The notes: a model not told the origin generated them from the sequence alone. Shown: positions 35,797 to 44,298, counted from the stretch's first letter. The stretch: DNA of 64,000 nucleotides from DASZRZ01 sp963732925 (GCA_963732925.1 CAVTBJ010000012.1:620001-684000); one strand, 5' to 3'. Made by a program: numbers and translations.

Positions 35797-36939
35797 ATGG
35801 AATCCCGAGACATATCGCAAGTGGCAGGTTCTCCCGAGGAAACGATCTGGGACGTGGTGGTGATTGGAGCCGGGCCGAGCGGCCTGGCTTCCGCCATCGA
35901 AGCGCAGCGCGCCGGGTTGACGGCCCTGACCGTGGATAAGGGCTGCCTGGTGAATTCGCTGTTTCACTATCCCTCGAACATGACGTTTTTTACCACGCCG
36001 GAACTGCTGGAGATCGGCGACATTCCGTTTCCCAGCGCCAATGTAAAGCCCACCCGCGAAGAAGCATTGGAGTACTACCGCAAGGTGGCGGCGCATTATG
36101 GCGTGCCCATACGACAGTACGAACGCGTGGACGAGATCAGCGGCAAGGACGGCAGCTTCGTGGTGCGAACCGGGGAGACGGCCGGAGCGTCAGCGGGTCC
36201 GGCGGAAGATGCCGAACTGACGCGCGCGGGAATGTTGCGGGAGCAGGGCGGGATTCCGCAGTGGGATGCGGGAAAGCAGCACGTCTACCGCGCGCGCAAG
36301 CTGGTGCTCGCCACCGGATACTACGATCTGCCAAACCTGATGCACATCCCCGGAGAAAACTTGCCCAAGGTGTTTCACTACTACCGCGAGCCGCACCCCT
36401 ACTTTGACCGGGATGTGGTGGTGATCGGAGCCAAAAACTCGGCGGCCATTGCGTCACTGGAGCTGTGGCGGCACGGGTCGCGGGTGACGCTGGTGCATCG
36501 CGGACCGGGCATTCACAGCCACGTGAAGTACTGGATCAAGCCGGATATTGAGAATCGCATCAAAAGCGGAGAGATCCAGGCCTACTTCGATACGCAGGTG
36601 CGGGAGATCACGCCCAAGAGCGTGGTGCTGGAGACGCCCACGGGCGAGGTGACACTGAAGAATGATTTTGTGTTTGCGCTCACAGGCTACCACCCCGACT
36701 ACAGCTTCCTGCGCGGCCTGGGAGTGGAGTTGAGCGCCGACGAGTGCCGGCCGCTGGCGAACAAGGAGACGCTGGAGAGCAATGTTCCGGGGATTTACGT
36801 GGCGGGCGTGATCGTGGCGGGGTCAAGGACGAATGAAATCTTCATCGAGAATGGAAGGTTTCACGGGCAGCGCATTGCGGCGGACTTGAAGCAAAAGCTT
36901 TCACCGCAGAATACAGAGGAACAGAGAGTAAAAACTTAA
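35797..36939 (+). CDS. ypdA: YpdA-type (bacillithiol disulfide reductase) flavoprotein
   Basis: A 380-residue flavoprotein of the thioredoxin-reductase superfamily without a CxxC redox pair. The FAD motif VVIGAGPSGLASA (about 20-32) and NADPH motif VVIGAKNSAAIASLE (near 207) fit the YpdA family, shown in Firmicutes to reduce bacillithiol disulfide with NADPH. The conserved single Cys early in the chain is present (DKGCLVNS). There is an insert at about 128-150 (TAGASAGPAEDAE...) absent from Bacillus homologs as I recall them. Presence implies a bacillithiol-like thiol; bsh genes are not in this window. Confidence 0.85.
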   Translation: MESRDISQVAGSPEETIWDVVVIGAGPSGLASAIEAQRAGLTALTVDKGCLVNSLFHYPSNMTFFTTPELLEIGDIPFPSANVKPTREEALEYYRKVAAHYGVPIRQYERVDEISGKDGSFVVRTGETAGASAGPAEDAELTRAGMLREQGGIPQWDAGKQHVYRARKLVLATGYYDLPNLMHIPGENLPKVFHYYREPHPYFDRDVVVIGAKNSAAIASLELWRHGSRVTLVHRGPGIHSHVKYWIKPDIENRIKSGEIQAYFDTQVREITPKSVVLETPTGEVTLKNDFVFALTGYHPDYSFLRGLGVELSADECRPLANKETLESNVPGIYVAGVIVAGSRTNEIFIENGRFHGQRIAADLKQKLSPQNTEEQRVKT

Positions 36940-36998
36940 CCACCAAGGGCACGAAGGCGAAAAAGATTGAATCCCGAATTTCTTCGTGTACTTGGTGG
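36940..36998. terminator. Inverted repeat downstream of ypdA
   Basis: CCACCAAGGGCACGAAG (36940-36956) pairs with CTTCGTGTACTTGGTGG (36982-36998) with two mismatches over 17 bases; the loop is AT-rich. It lies in the stop-codon region of ypdA, between it and convergent cyaY, and could serve both strands. There is no strong T-tract. Confidence 0.5.
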
Positions 36999-37021
36999 CC
37001 TTTAGGATGAACCTCAGGTCT

Positions 37022-37363
37022 TCAGGAATCGAAGCTCACCACTTCGCTGCCCAGTTGCTGGTTCATGAGGCGGGCGACAAGGGTATTGAGATTCTCCCCG
37101 GTTTTGGCAAGCACGAACTGTTCTTCGGCGCCGGACCAGTCGAGCTTGAAGCTGGTGCTGAGGGCGGAAATCCAGATCTGGCCGGCGGCGGAGTTGGGCG
37201 AGATAACAAAGTGTCCGGGGGGCTCGTCGAAGCTGATGTGAATGGCTCCGCCTTGCTCTTCGACTTCAAAGTCGGCCGATGCCGAGCCTTCGGCGTCGAG
37301 CAGGCGCTGCTTCAGATCTTCCATGGCCGAATCGGCGTGTCTGCGAAACTCTTGCTCATTCAT
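37022..37363 (-). CDS. cyaY: Frataxin/CyaY-like protein
   Basis: A 113-residue acidic protein with the frataxin alpha-beta sandwich pattern: N-terminal acidic helix (EQEFRRHADSAMEDL), strands ending in GHFVISPN, then QIWISALSTSFKLDW and a C-terminal helix (LVARLMNQQ). Frataxins bind iron and tune the cysteine desulfurase in Fe-S cluster assembly. No isc or suf genes adjoin. It lies 37 bases before thrB on the same strand. The call rests on pattern rather than alignment. Confidence 0.75.
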   Translation of the reverse strand: MNEQEFRRHADSAMEDLKQRLLDAEGSASADFEVEEQGGAIHISFDEPPGHFVISPNSAAGQIWISALSTSFKLDWSGAEEQFVLAKTGENLNTLVARLMNQQLGSEVVSFDS

Positions 37364-37400
37364 GCGCGGATTTTAGCATTGCGAGTAGGATGACCTGTCA

Positions 37401-38288
37401 TCAGCTTGCCACGCTGGAATTCGAGTGCACTTTCAACCGGCGCACCTTGAATGGGATCCCCAGGGGCTGGTAGGCGGCGCAGAGAAGTTGTTCGGCCTCA
37501 CTGGGATCGTCTTTCACCAATACCGCGATCGACGGGCCGGAGCCGCTGAGGAACGATCCGAGAATGCTGGGATGGCGCAGTTCCAGCAGCTCGGCGAGGC
37601 CGGGAACCAGGGCCTGGCGGAAGGGCTGGTGCAGGCGGTCATAGAAGGCGTCGTTGAGGGCGGACTCGTCGGCGTTCTGCACGGCGGCGACGATGGTAGC
37701 CACGCGCTGCAGGTTGGAAACGGCATCCCGCAGCGGCACGCTCTGGGGCAGAGCGGCACGAGCCTTTTTGGTTTCGAGACCGAGTTCCGGCGTAAGGACT
37801 AGGAAGCTCCAGGCTTCGGGCCAGCGGACGGAGCTGACGGTGAGCCCGCCGTCGCGTCGCTGGCAACAGACGGTCAGGCCTCCAAGCAAGGCAGGCGCGG
37901 CGTTGTCGGGGTGGCCTTCGAGCTTGGTCGCGGCGTCGAGCAGTTCCTGATTGCTGAGCGGGCCGTGGATGGCTTCGAAGAGACGAAGCCCGGCGACGGT
38001 TGCGGCGGCACTGCTGCCCAGTCCTCCCTTCATGGGGATGTCGCTGCTGACTTCAATGGTGAGCAGCGGGCCCTGGGGGCGGCTATGCGCCATGTGACGG
38101 AAGGCACGCTCGATGTAGTTTTCTCCGTCAGGCGGTTTGCCGGTGAAGCGGAACTGCAGACCGCGGCGGGATTCGTCGACCTGGGCGATGCGCAGGCGGA
38201 GGAAGAGCTGGACGGCCACTCCCAGGCAGTCGAAGCCGGGGCCGAGGTTGGCGATGGAGCCGGGGACGAGGATTTCTTTGCCGTGCAC
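37401..38288 (-). CDS. thrB: Homoserine kinase
   Basis: A 295-residue GHMP kinase that phosphorylates homoserine to O-phosphohomoserine, the substrate of threonine synthase. The N-terminal PGSIANLGPGFDCLG and the ATP loop PMKGGLGSSAAAT (about 90-102) are intact; GSFLSGSGPS is the third GHMP motif. I start at GTG 38288 with AAGGGA just upstream; the frame upstream of this runs into repeats. It is last in the order hom-thrC-thrB, but separated from thrC by a 500-base repeat block, so it may have its own promoter. Confidence 0.94.
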   Translation of the reverse strand: MHGKEILVPGSIANLGPGFDCLGVAVQLFLRLRIAQVDESRRGLQFRFTGKPPDGENYIERAFRHMAHSRPQGPLLTIEVSSDIPMKGGLGSSAAATVAGLRLFEAIHGPLSNQELLDAATKLEGHPDNAAPALLGGLTVCCQRRDGGLTVSSVRWPEAWSFLVLTPELGLETKKARAALPQSVPLRDAVSNLQRVATIVAAVQNADESALNDAFYDRLHQPFRQALVPGLAELLELRHPSILGSFLSGSGPSIAVLVKDDPSEAEQLLCAAYQPLGIPFKVRRLKVHSNSSVAS

Positions 38289-38795
38289 GTTTCCCTTGGA
38301 ACAGCGGATTCCTCGTCGCACCTCCCTCCCCTGCGGGTCAGTCGGCGCTCCTCGGAATGACAACTTCAAGGAGCCTTGGAATCGCAGGCCTGAAGGCCTG
38401 CGCCACCAGTTTCTTATTTCCCGATCGTTCTTATTTCCCGATCACTGCCAAGAAATAATGGCAGGTACCACATTCTTTCGCCCGCCTTTGGCGAGAGGCG
38501 TCACCGCAGGCGGATTCCTCGTCGCACCTCCCTCCCCTGCGGGTCAGTCGGCGCTCCTCGGAATGACAACTTCAAGGAGCCTTGGAATCGCAGGCCTGAA
38601 GGCCTGCGCCACCAGTTTCTTATTTTCCGATCGTTCTTATTTCCAGATCACTGCTTTCCCGGTCACTGCCAAGAAATAATGGTACGTACTGCATCCTTTC
38701 GGCCGCCTTTGGCGAGAGGCGTCACCCAGGAGGTCCTCGTCGCGCATCCTTCCCCTGCGGGTCAGTCGGCATTCTCGGAACGACAACTTCGACTC
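38289..38795. repeat. Tandem repeat block, about 206-bp unit, 2.5 copies
   Basis: A unit starting GCGGATTCCTCGTCGCACC at 38304 recurs at 38510 nearly unchanged, and a shorter, diverged copy runs from about 38734. Each full unit contains a palindrome GCAGGCCTGAAGGCCTGC, repeats of CGATCGTTCTTATTTCC and the run CTTTGGCGAGAGGCGTCACC. No coding sequence is likely. Such blocks resemble dispersed intergenic repeats of acidobacterial genomes; here the block splits thrC from thrB. Confidence 0.85.
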
Positions 38796-40026
38796 ATGCT
38801 CCGACACCCGCGGTCTGGCGAACGTAGGGAAGATTATCGCGCGAGCGCAGAATGGCTTCTGTATCTTTCAGGACGTGCCCGGTCAGGACGGCGACCACGC
38901 GGGCCGCGGGCGACATGTGTCCCTCGCGAACGAGCTGGCGCACTCCGGCGAGGGTGGTCGCGGAAGCCGGTTCGCAACCGATGCCATCCTGGCCGATGAT
39001 GCGCTTGGCCTCCATGATCTCGTCGTCGCTGACGTCGATGGCCATGCCGTTGGTGTGGGCGAGGGCACGCAAGGCTTTCTTCCAGGAGCGCGGCGCTCCG
39101 ATGCAGATGGCGCTGGCGATGGTTTGAGGCTTGTCGACGACTTGCAGCTTCTGGCCACCCTCGCGGATGGTGCGGACGAGCGCGTTGGACCCGTGGGCCT
39201 GCACGATGATCATGCGCGGCGCGCGCGGGATGAGTCCCGCGGCCAGCATCTCGTCGAAAGCTTTGCCGAAGGCGGCGGAGTTACCCAGATTGCCGCCGGG
39301 CAGGACAAGAAAGTCGGGCGGCTCCCAGTCGAGCTGTTCCATCAGCTCGAACATGGCGGTCTTCTGGCCCTCGATGCGGTAGGGATTGACCGAGTTGAGC
39401 AGATAGATTTCCGATTCCGTCTGCGCGGTGACCTGATTGAGCGCGTCGTCGAAGTTGCCTTCGATTTGGATGATCTCGGCGCCGTAGTCGATGGACTGCG
39501 CCAGCTTGTTCATCGACACCCTGCCTTTGGGCAGGTACACGCGAGCTTTCATTCCGGCGCGAGCGGCATAAGCCGCAAGCGAGCCGGCGGTATTGCCGGT
39601 GGAGGCGCAGGCCACGATCGTTTTGCCGCGGTAACGAGCCTCGGTGATGGCGACAGTCATGCCCAGGTCCTTGAAGCAACCGGTAGGATTCCATCCCAGG
39701 TGCTTGAAGCCGATCTCGGCGACGCCGCCGAAGTGGAGCGCCTTCTGGCCGGGAATGACGGGCGTGTTGCCCTCCCAAATGCTGACGACGGTTTCGGGCG
39801 TGTACTCAGGCAGGAAGTCGCGAAAGCGCCAGACTCCGCTGCGGTCCAGCAGGTCGTGGGAGAAACGGCGCTCGCGCCACAGGGACTTGAATTCCGCGGG
39901 GGAGCGCTTCGGCGGCTCGACGATGACGTCCAGCAGGTCGTGGCAGCGAGGACAGGAGTACGCGCTGAAGCCGCGGTCGAGCAACTCCCCGCATTCCGGA
40001 TTACTGCATCTGAGGTGAGTCGGCAT
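38794..40026 (-). CDS. thrC: Threonine synthase (thr-cluster copy)
   Basis: A 410-residue PLP enzyme converting O-phosphohomoserine to threonine and phosphate. It has an N-terminal zinc-ribbon-like segment (CSNPECG ... CPRCHD), the PLP lysine in GCFKDLGM, the ASTGNTAGS phosphate/PLP loop and LPGGNLGNS. The start ATG 40026 lies 26 bases inside hom, so translation is coupled and this copy belongs to the threonine pathway. Its paralog at 41882-43135 is more diverged in use. Confidence 0.93.
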   Translation of the reverse strand: MPTHLRCSNPECGELLDRGFSAYSCPRCHDLLDVIVEPPKRSPAEFKSLWRERRFSHDLLDRSGVWRFRDFLPEYTPETVVSIWEGNTPVIPGQKALHFGGVAEIGFKHLGWNPTGCFKDLGMTVAITEARYRGKTIVACASTGNTAGSLAAYAARAGMKARVYLPKGRVSMNKLAQSIDYGAEIIQIEGNFDDALNQVTAQTESEIYLLNSVNPYRIEGQKTAMFELMEQLDWEPPDFLVLPGGNLGNSAAFGKAFDEMLAAGLIPRAPRMIIVQAHGSNALVRTIREGGQKLQVVDKPQTIASAICIGAPRSWKKALRALAHTNGMAIDVSDDEIMEAKRIIGQDGIGCEPASATTLAGVRQLVREGHMSPAARVVAVLTGHVLKDTEAILRSRDNLPYVRQTAGVGA

Positions 40027-41332
40027 GATTACCCAAGATCGGCATCCACAAGGGCCGGTCAACCAAGAAGTCCATTTGCTCGATTTCCGCGATAGCCTGC
40101 TCGAGCAGCCGGGAGGAGCAAGGCTCGACTGTGACCACGAAGGCGAGCTTTGCCTTGTCGAACCCGGGGCGCTGCATGACCGCGTCCAGGTTAATGGAAC
40201 GGCGCGACAGCACGGAGGCAATCGCGGCCACGATCCCGGGGCGGTCCTGGACCACCAGCCGCAGATAATGTCGCGCGGTGAAATCGGCAGAAACAGTATA
40301 GCGGGTGCTGGAAGCGATTGCGTCCGGGAGACGCTTGGCCAGATTCAGCAGGTCGGAAACCACGGCCACCGCCGTGGGATTGCCGCCCGCGCCATAGCCG
40401 GCGAAGACGGTGTCGCCGCCATAGTGGCCGCTGGCAATCACCATGTTCTGGTTGCTGATGACGTGAGCGAGGGAAGAGTCGTAGGGCACCAGCATGGGCT
40501 GCACCCCGGCCATCAATTGCTTGTCGCTCAACTCCGCCCAGGAGACCTGACGGAGGGTGCAGCCCAGGTCGCGGGCATAGCTGAAGTCAACGGAATCGAC
40601 CGGGGTAATGGAGCGACAGGGAATCTGGTCGGCATCGACCTCTGCGCGCAAGCCCACCCAGCTCAGGATGGCCAACTTGGAGCGGGCGTCGTACCCCTCG
40701 ACATCGTCGGTGGGGTCGGCTTCGGCAAAGCCTTTCTGCTGGGCTTCTTTGAGGGCTTCGGCGAAGGTGAGACCGCGGGCTTCCATGCTGTGCAGCACGA
40801 AGTTGCAGGTGCCGTTCACGATGCCGCGCACGCGGTAGAGGCGATCACCGGCGAGCCCTTCTTCCAGGGCGTGGAGTACGGGGATGCCTCCGGCGACAGC
40901 GGCTCCGAAGGAGAGACGCACGCCTTTTTTGCGGGCCAGGGCGAGGAGTTCGGGACCGTGCACGGCGATAAGCTTCTTATTGGCGGTCACTACCGACTTG
41001 CCGGCTTCCAGGGCGCGGCGCACGAGTTGTTCGGCGGGGTCGAGGCCTCCGATGAGTTCGGCGACCACATGCACGTCCGGCGAGTTGAGAATATCGTCGA
41101 AGTTTTCCGTCCACTTGATCTCGGGTGAGGTCCAAGCGGCGCGCTTGCGGGCCACGTTGCGGTTGCAGACGTGAGTCAACTGCAACTGCGGAATTTTGCG
41201 TTCGCTGAGGAGGCGGCCTACGGACGAGCCGACGGTACCGAAGCCGACCAGAGCGACGTTCCATCGGGTGCGGGCCGTTGCCTGCGAAGAGGCGGTTGCC
41301 GCTCCCGTGGGAGAATGGGTTTCCGTTGCCAT
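40001..41332 (-). CDS. hom: Homoserine dehydrogenase
   Basis: A 443-residue enzyme reducing aspartate semialdehyde to homoserine with NAD(P)H. The nucleotide fold is ALVGFGTVGSSVG (about 27-39), the catalytic region is AAVAGGIPVLHAL and NGTCNFVL, and GFAEADPTDDVEG is the family signature. A C-terminal ACT domain (about 360-430, RLVVQDRPGIVAAIA) suggests allosteric feedback, typically by threonine. First gene of hom-thrC, overlapping thrC by 26 bases. Confidence 0.96.
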   Translation of the reverse strand: MATETHSPTGAATASSQATARTRWNVALVGFGTVGSSVGRLLSERKIPQLQLTHVCNRNVARKRAAWTSPEIKWTENFDDILNSPDVHVVAELIGGLDPAEQLVRRALEAGKSVVTANKKLIAVHGPELLALARKKGVRLSFGAAVAGGIPVLHALEEGLAGDRLYRVRGIVNGTCNFVLHSMEARGLTFAEALKEAQQKGFAEADPTDDVEGYDARSKLAILSWVGLRAEVDADQIPCRSITPVDSVDFSYARDLGCTLRQVSWAELSDKQLMAGVQPMLVPYDSSLAHVISNQNMVIASGHYGGDTVFAGYGAGGNPTAVAVVSDLLNLAKRLPDAIASSTRYTVSADFTARHYLRLVVQDRPGIVAAIASVLSRRSINLDAVMQRPGFDKAKLAFVVTVEPCSSRLLEQAIAEIEQMDFLVDRPLWMPILGNHADSPQMQ

Positions 41333-41400
41333 AGTTTTTCTCTTCTGAGCCTAACAAGCCCGGGCAGGTGGCCGCCAGTGCGTGCTTTGTTTCGGGCCAT

Positions 41401-41435
41401 GAAAAAGCCCACTGCCGAAGGCGTCGGCGGTGGGC
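41401..41435 (-). terminator. Intrinsic terminator between moaD-like gene and hom
   Basis: In minus-strand RNA, GCCCACCGCCGA (41424-41435) pairs with TCGGCAGTGGGC (41407-41418) with one mismatch, then TTTTT (41402-41406). It separates the SAM-controlled unit from hom. Being only 70 bases before hom, it could also act as an attenuator for hom. Confidence 0.8.
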
Positions 41436-41539
41436 CCGAAATCATTCCTTCCACAAAAACTCTGACCGCTATTCCCCCGCCGGACACATGCGAGTGCCTG
41501 TGCTAATTCGTGCTGTTCGCGTGCTGTCGTGGAAGGGTT

Positions 41540-41881
41540 TCATCCGATGCCCGACTTTAGCCGACCCCTGGGGGCGGGTCGATTCCCCTTGGTAACCTCG
41601 CCTCCGCATCCGCCGGCGATGGAGGGCACGACCATGACCTCGTCGCCGTCCTGGAACTGATGATTGGTGCCTCCCAGGAAGCGGATATCTTCTTCGTTGA
41701 CGTAGAAGTTCAAAAAGCGCCGCAACTGGCCAGAGTCATCCCGCAGGAAGGGCTTGAGGTCCGGGAAGGTGGCGCCCAGGGAATCGACTAGTTCGTTGAG
41801 ATTGCTGGCCGAACAGGTGACTTGCTCCTGGCCGCCGGTGTGGCGCCGCAAAGCCGATGGAATCAGGACCCGAACGCTCAT
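41540..41881 (-). CDS. MoaD/ThiS-like sulfur-carrier protein
   Basis: A 113-residue ubiquitin-like protein. The beta-grasp core runs to about residue 90 with family marks (LRRFLNFYVNEEDIRFL, GDEVMVVPSIAGG). In MoaD/ThiS/CysO proteins the chain ends at the Gly-Gly that is converted to a thiocarboxylate; here GG (about 91-92) is followed by CGG and about 19 further residues, so trimming would be needed, or TGC has replaced a TGA stop. It starts right after the stop of the thrC-like gene, with no gap, and shares its SAM riboswitch. No moa or thi genes are near, arguing against cofactor synthesis. Confidence 0.82.
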   Translation of the reverse strand: MSVRVLIPSALRRHTGGQEQVTCSASNLNELVDSLGATFPDLKPFLRDDSGQLRRFLNFYVNEEDIRFLGGTNHQFQDGDEVMVVPSIAGGCGGEVTKGNRPAPRGRLKSGIG

Positions 41882-43135
41882 CTAGGCCACCTCTTCCGCG
41901 ACCAGGGCCGCCGAGTTCAGAAACTCCTCGAACGCCGCCAGCTTGGGAGGAATGGGCTCGGAGGCGGTGTAGGAGTTCTGGATGGCGTCCAGCGTCTTCA
42001 GGCCGTTGCCCGTGATGCAGAGCACAGTGGTCTGGCCGGGAGCGATGCAGCCCTGCTGGGCCAGCTTTCTGGCGGTAGCCACAGTCACGCCGCCGGCGGT
42101 TTCGGTGAAGACGGCTTCATTTTCGGCCAGCAACTGGATGCCTTCAATGATTTCAGGGTCGGAGGCGTCCTCGCCCCATCCACCGCTGGAGGTGATGACC
42201 TTGATGGCGTAGTGGCCGTCGGCCGGATTGCCGATCGCGAGGGAACGAGCGATGGTATTGGGCTTCTGCGGCTCAAATTCCTTGTGCTTGGCCTTGACTG
42301 CGGTGGTAATGGGAGAGCAGCCGGTAGCCTGCGCGCCGAAAAAGCGCACCGGGCGGGGCTCCACGAGGCCGAGGGTCTGGAGTTCGTCGAAGGCTTTGCG
42401 AATTTTGGTGATCAGCGAGCCCCCCGCCATGGGAACGACGATGTTGTCCGGGAGGCGCCAGCCGAGTTGCTCGGCGATTTCGTAGCCCACGGTCTTGGAG
42501 CCCTCTGAGTAGTAGGGGCGGAGGTTCACGTTCACGAAGCCCCAGTGGTACTTGTCGGCGATCTGCGAGCAGAGGCGGTTGACATGATCATAATTGCCGG
42601 CGATGCGCACCACCTTGGCGCCGAACACCTGAGTGTTGAGAATCTTGGCGGGCTCCAGATCGGCGGGGATGAAGACGCAAGCCTTCAGGCCGGAGCGCGT
42701 GGCCTGCGCGGCTACCGCATTGGCCAGGTTTCCGGTGGAGGAGCAAGCGATGACTTCGAAATTAAAGCGCCTGGCCTGGGCTACAGCCGTGGCCACCACG
42801 CGGTCCTTGAAGCTGAGAGTCGGGAAACATGCGGAATCGTTCTTAAGATAAAGATTGCCGAGCCCGATCTGCTTGCCCAGGCGGGGGGCATCGATCAGCG
42901 GGGTAAAGCCGACCGGCAGCGTGGGCTGGTAGTTTTCCGGGAGAGGAAGCGCGGCGCTGTAGCGCCAGATGTTCGTGGGTCCGGAGGTAATGGCGTTGAT
43001 GGTGAAACGGTCGCGCAGGGCGTCCAGGTCATAGACGATTTCCAGCGGAGAAAAACAGTCGTAACAGATGGACTGGGGCTGGTTCCCCCATTTTTTGCCG
43101 CACTCCCGGCACTGCAACTCGTACGTATCCGTCAT
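41882..43135 (-). CDS. ThrC-like PLP enzyme under SAM control
   Basis: A 417-residue fold-type II PLP enzyme of the threonine synthase family: N-terminal Zn ribbon (CRECGKKWG ... CYDCF), PLP lysine in LSFKDRVV, ACSSTGNLANAVAA loop, and PMAGGSLITKI in place of the thrC-copy GGNLGN loop. It would be called threonine synthase by similarity. But it follows a SAM-I riboswitch and is joined to a sulfur-carrier gene, while hom and a second thrC sit just downstream. I infer a role in making homocysteine or cysteine from a phosphorylated acceptor. ATG 43135 with GAGAG upstream. Confidence 0.85.
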   Translation of the reverse strand: MTDTYELQCRECGKKWGNQPQSICYDCFSPLEIVYDLDALRDRFTINAITSGPTNIWRYSAALPLPENYQPTLPVGFTPLIDAPRLGKQIGLGNLYLKNDSACFPTLSFKDRVVATAVAQARRFNFEVIACSSTGNLANAVAAQATRSGLKACVFIPADLEPAKILNTQVFGAKVVRIAGNYDHVNRLCSQIADKYHWGFVNVNLRPYYSEGSKTVGYEIAEQLGWRLPDNIVVPMAGGSLITKIRKAFDELQTLGLVEPRPVRFFGAQATGCSPITTAVKAKHKEFEPQKPNTIARSLAIGNPADGHYAIKVITSSGGWGEDASDPEIIEGIQLLAENEAVFTETAGGVTVATARKLAQQGCIAPGQTTVLCITGNGLKTLDAIQNSYTASEPIPPKLAAFEEFLNSAALVAEEVA

Positions 43136-43189
43136 TCCGCAGCTCTCTTTTCGGGGAGCAGCGAGTCCACGGGCCACAAAAACCATCCC

Positions 43190-43228
43190 TAAAAGCAAAT
43201 AGCTCTTCTCCGGATAGGGAAAAGAGCC
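43190..43228 (-). terminator. Terminator of the SAM riboswitch expression platform
   Basis: In minus-strand RNA GGCTCTTTTCC (43218-43228) pairs with GGAGAAGAGC at about 43202-43211, followed by TATTTGCTTTT. It lies 36 bases after the aptamer and before the ThrC-like start, the expected place for SAM-dependent termination. Confidence 0.65.
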
Positions 43229-43263
43229 TACGAGGTGGGCGATACAACTATGCCTTCCCCGAA

Positions 43264-43372
43264 TCTCATGTTCCCCGTTTCCGGGTGGGAGTTGACACCG
43301 ACCAATCGGGGTTGAACCCGATCCGGTTGTCGTGGCTTCTCAGGGCCCATCCCTCAGCCACTCTTCATGAAA
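43264..43372 (-). promoter_or_regulatory. SAM-I (S-box) riboswitch
   Basis: The minus-strand sequence has the S-box core: P1 (TTTCATG at 43366-43372 with CATGAGA at 43264-43270), AAGAG, GAGGGATGGGCCCTGAGAAGCC, then GACAACC, the P3 hairpin CGGGTTCAACCCCG, GGTGTCAACTCCC and the P4 hairpin CCCGGAAACGGGG. These match the conserved positions of the SAM-I consensus. Such RNAs bind S-adenosylmethionine and repress sulfur and methionine genes. The only genes downstream are the ThrC-like and MoaD-like genes. Confidence 0.93.
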
Positions 43373-43593
43373 CTCGGCTTGCTCTATTGAGCAAACGCAG
43401 TAGAAATCCTACGCTTTGCCCATTTGGGCGGTCAAGCAAATTTTGCAAGCTCTCGGCTGCGGGATCTCACCGCGCCAGCTAGATCCGGAAGTTTAGGGGA
43501 TAAAGCTTGCTTCGCACGGGGGGCGTCATATAAAAGTTTTCTTTCGCGCCTATAAAAAAAGTTCTAGCATCACAGGCTTGGGGGCCACAGACT

Positions 43594-44193
43594 ATGAAAC
43601 GTGGCGTCGCATCGGTTCTTATTGCGCTGGTTGGGTTATTGCTATGGCGATGCATGCGGATGCGGATTCCTGGATACGAGCGGTCCAGGTAAAGCGCGTT
43701 CTCGGGGATGTGGAAATCGACCAGGCGAAGGGCGCGGGATTCGAGCACGCGATGTGCTGGATGCCAGTCACCGAAGGAATGAGTCTGAAAACTCTGCCCA
43801 CCGGGCGGGTCTGACGTGGAGTTGGAAGACGGCAGCATTCTGCGGCTCTCTCCCAAGACCGAGGTTTCCTTTTCCAAGCTGATGCTGTTGTCCTCGGGCG
43901 AGCCGCTCCAGCGTGATCGATCTGACCCGGGGCGCGGTGCGGGTGAAGTTCCGGGACCACGGAGAAGACCGTGTGCGCCTGATTTTTGCCGGGGGCGAAA
44001 TTTCCCTGGACGAGCCGGCAGATTTCTTTCTGCAGGTGGATGGCGAGCACGCGAAACTGAAAGTGGACAAGGGAAGGTAAAGGTGCAACAGGACGAACAG
44101 GAAACGATCGTGCGCAAAAAGGAAACCAGGGAATTCGCGTGGCATAGCGGGGACGAAGTGGCCACGGCGCACGCGGGGAAAGAAGGGCTTTAG
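43594..44193 (+). pseudogene. FecR-like secreted protein, frame-broken
   Basis: Reading across frames gives a signal peptide (MKRGVASVLIALVGLLL), then DSWIRAVQVKRVLGDVEID, VELEDGSILRLSPKTEVSF, SVIDLTRGAVRVKF and a basic C-terminus, which fits the FecR-type domain seen in many acidobacterial secreted proteins. Four one-base shifts (near 43648, 43811, 43908 and 44072) break it. They are either decay or consensus errors; the same happens in neighbouring genes. It follows the riboswitch region but is on the opposite strand. Confidence 0.6.
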
Positions 44194-44298
44194 GAAGGTG
44201 ACCGAAATCCGGTTTCTATTTTCCGGCCTGTGAGCGGCGCTTCCACAATGGTTGCGGCGGGCAACACAAATTTCATTCCAGGGCTGAACCCCAGTTCC

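Noticed and set aside
38304..38795. CRISPR array
   Set aside because: Units are about 206 bp and fully repeated, without short repeats and unique spacers; no cas genes.
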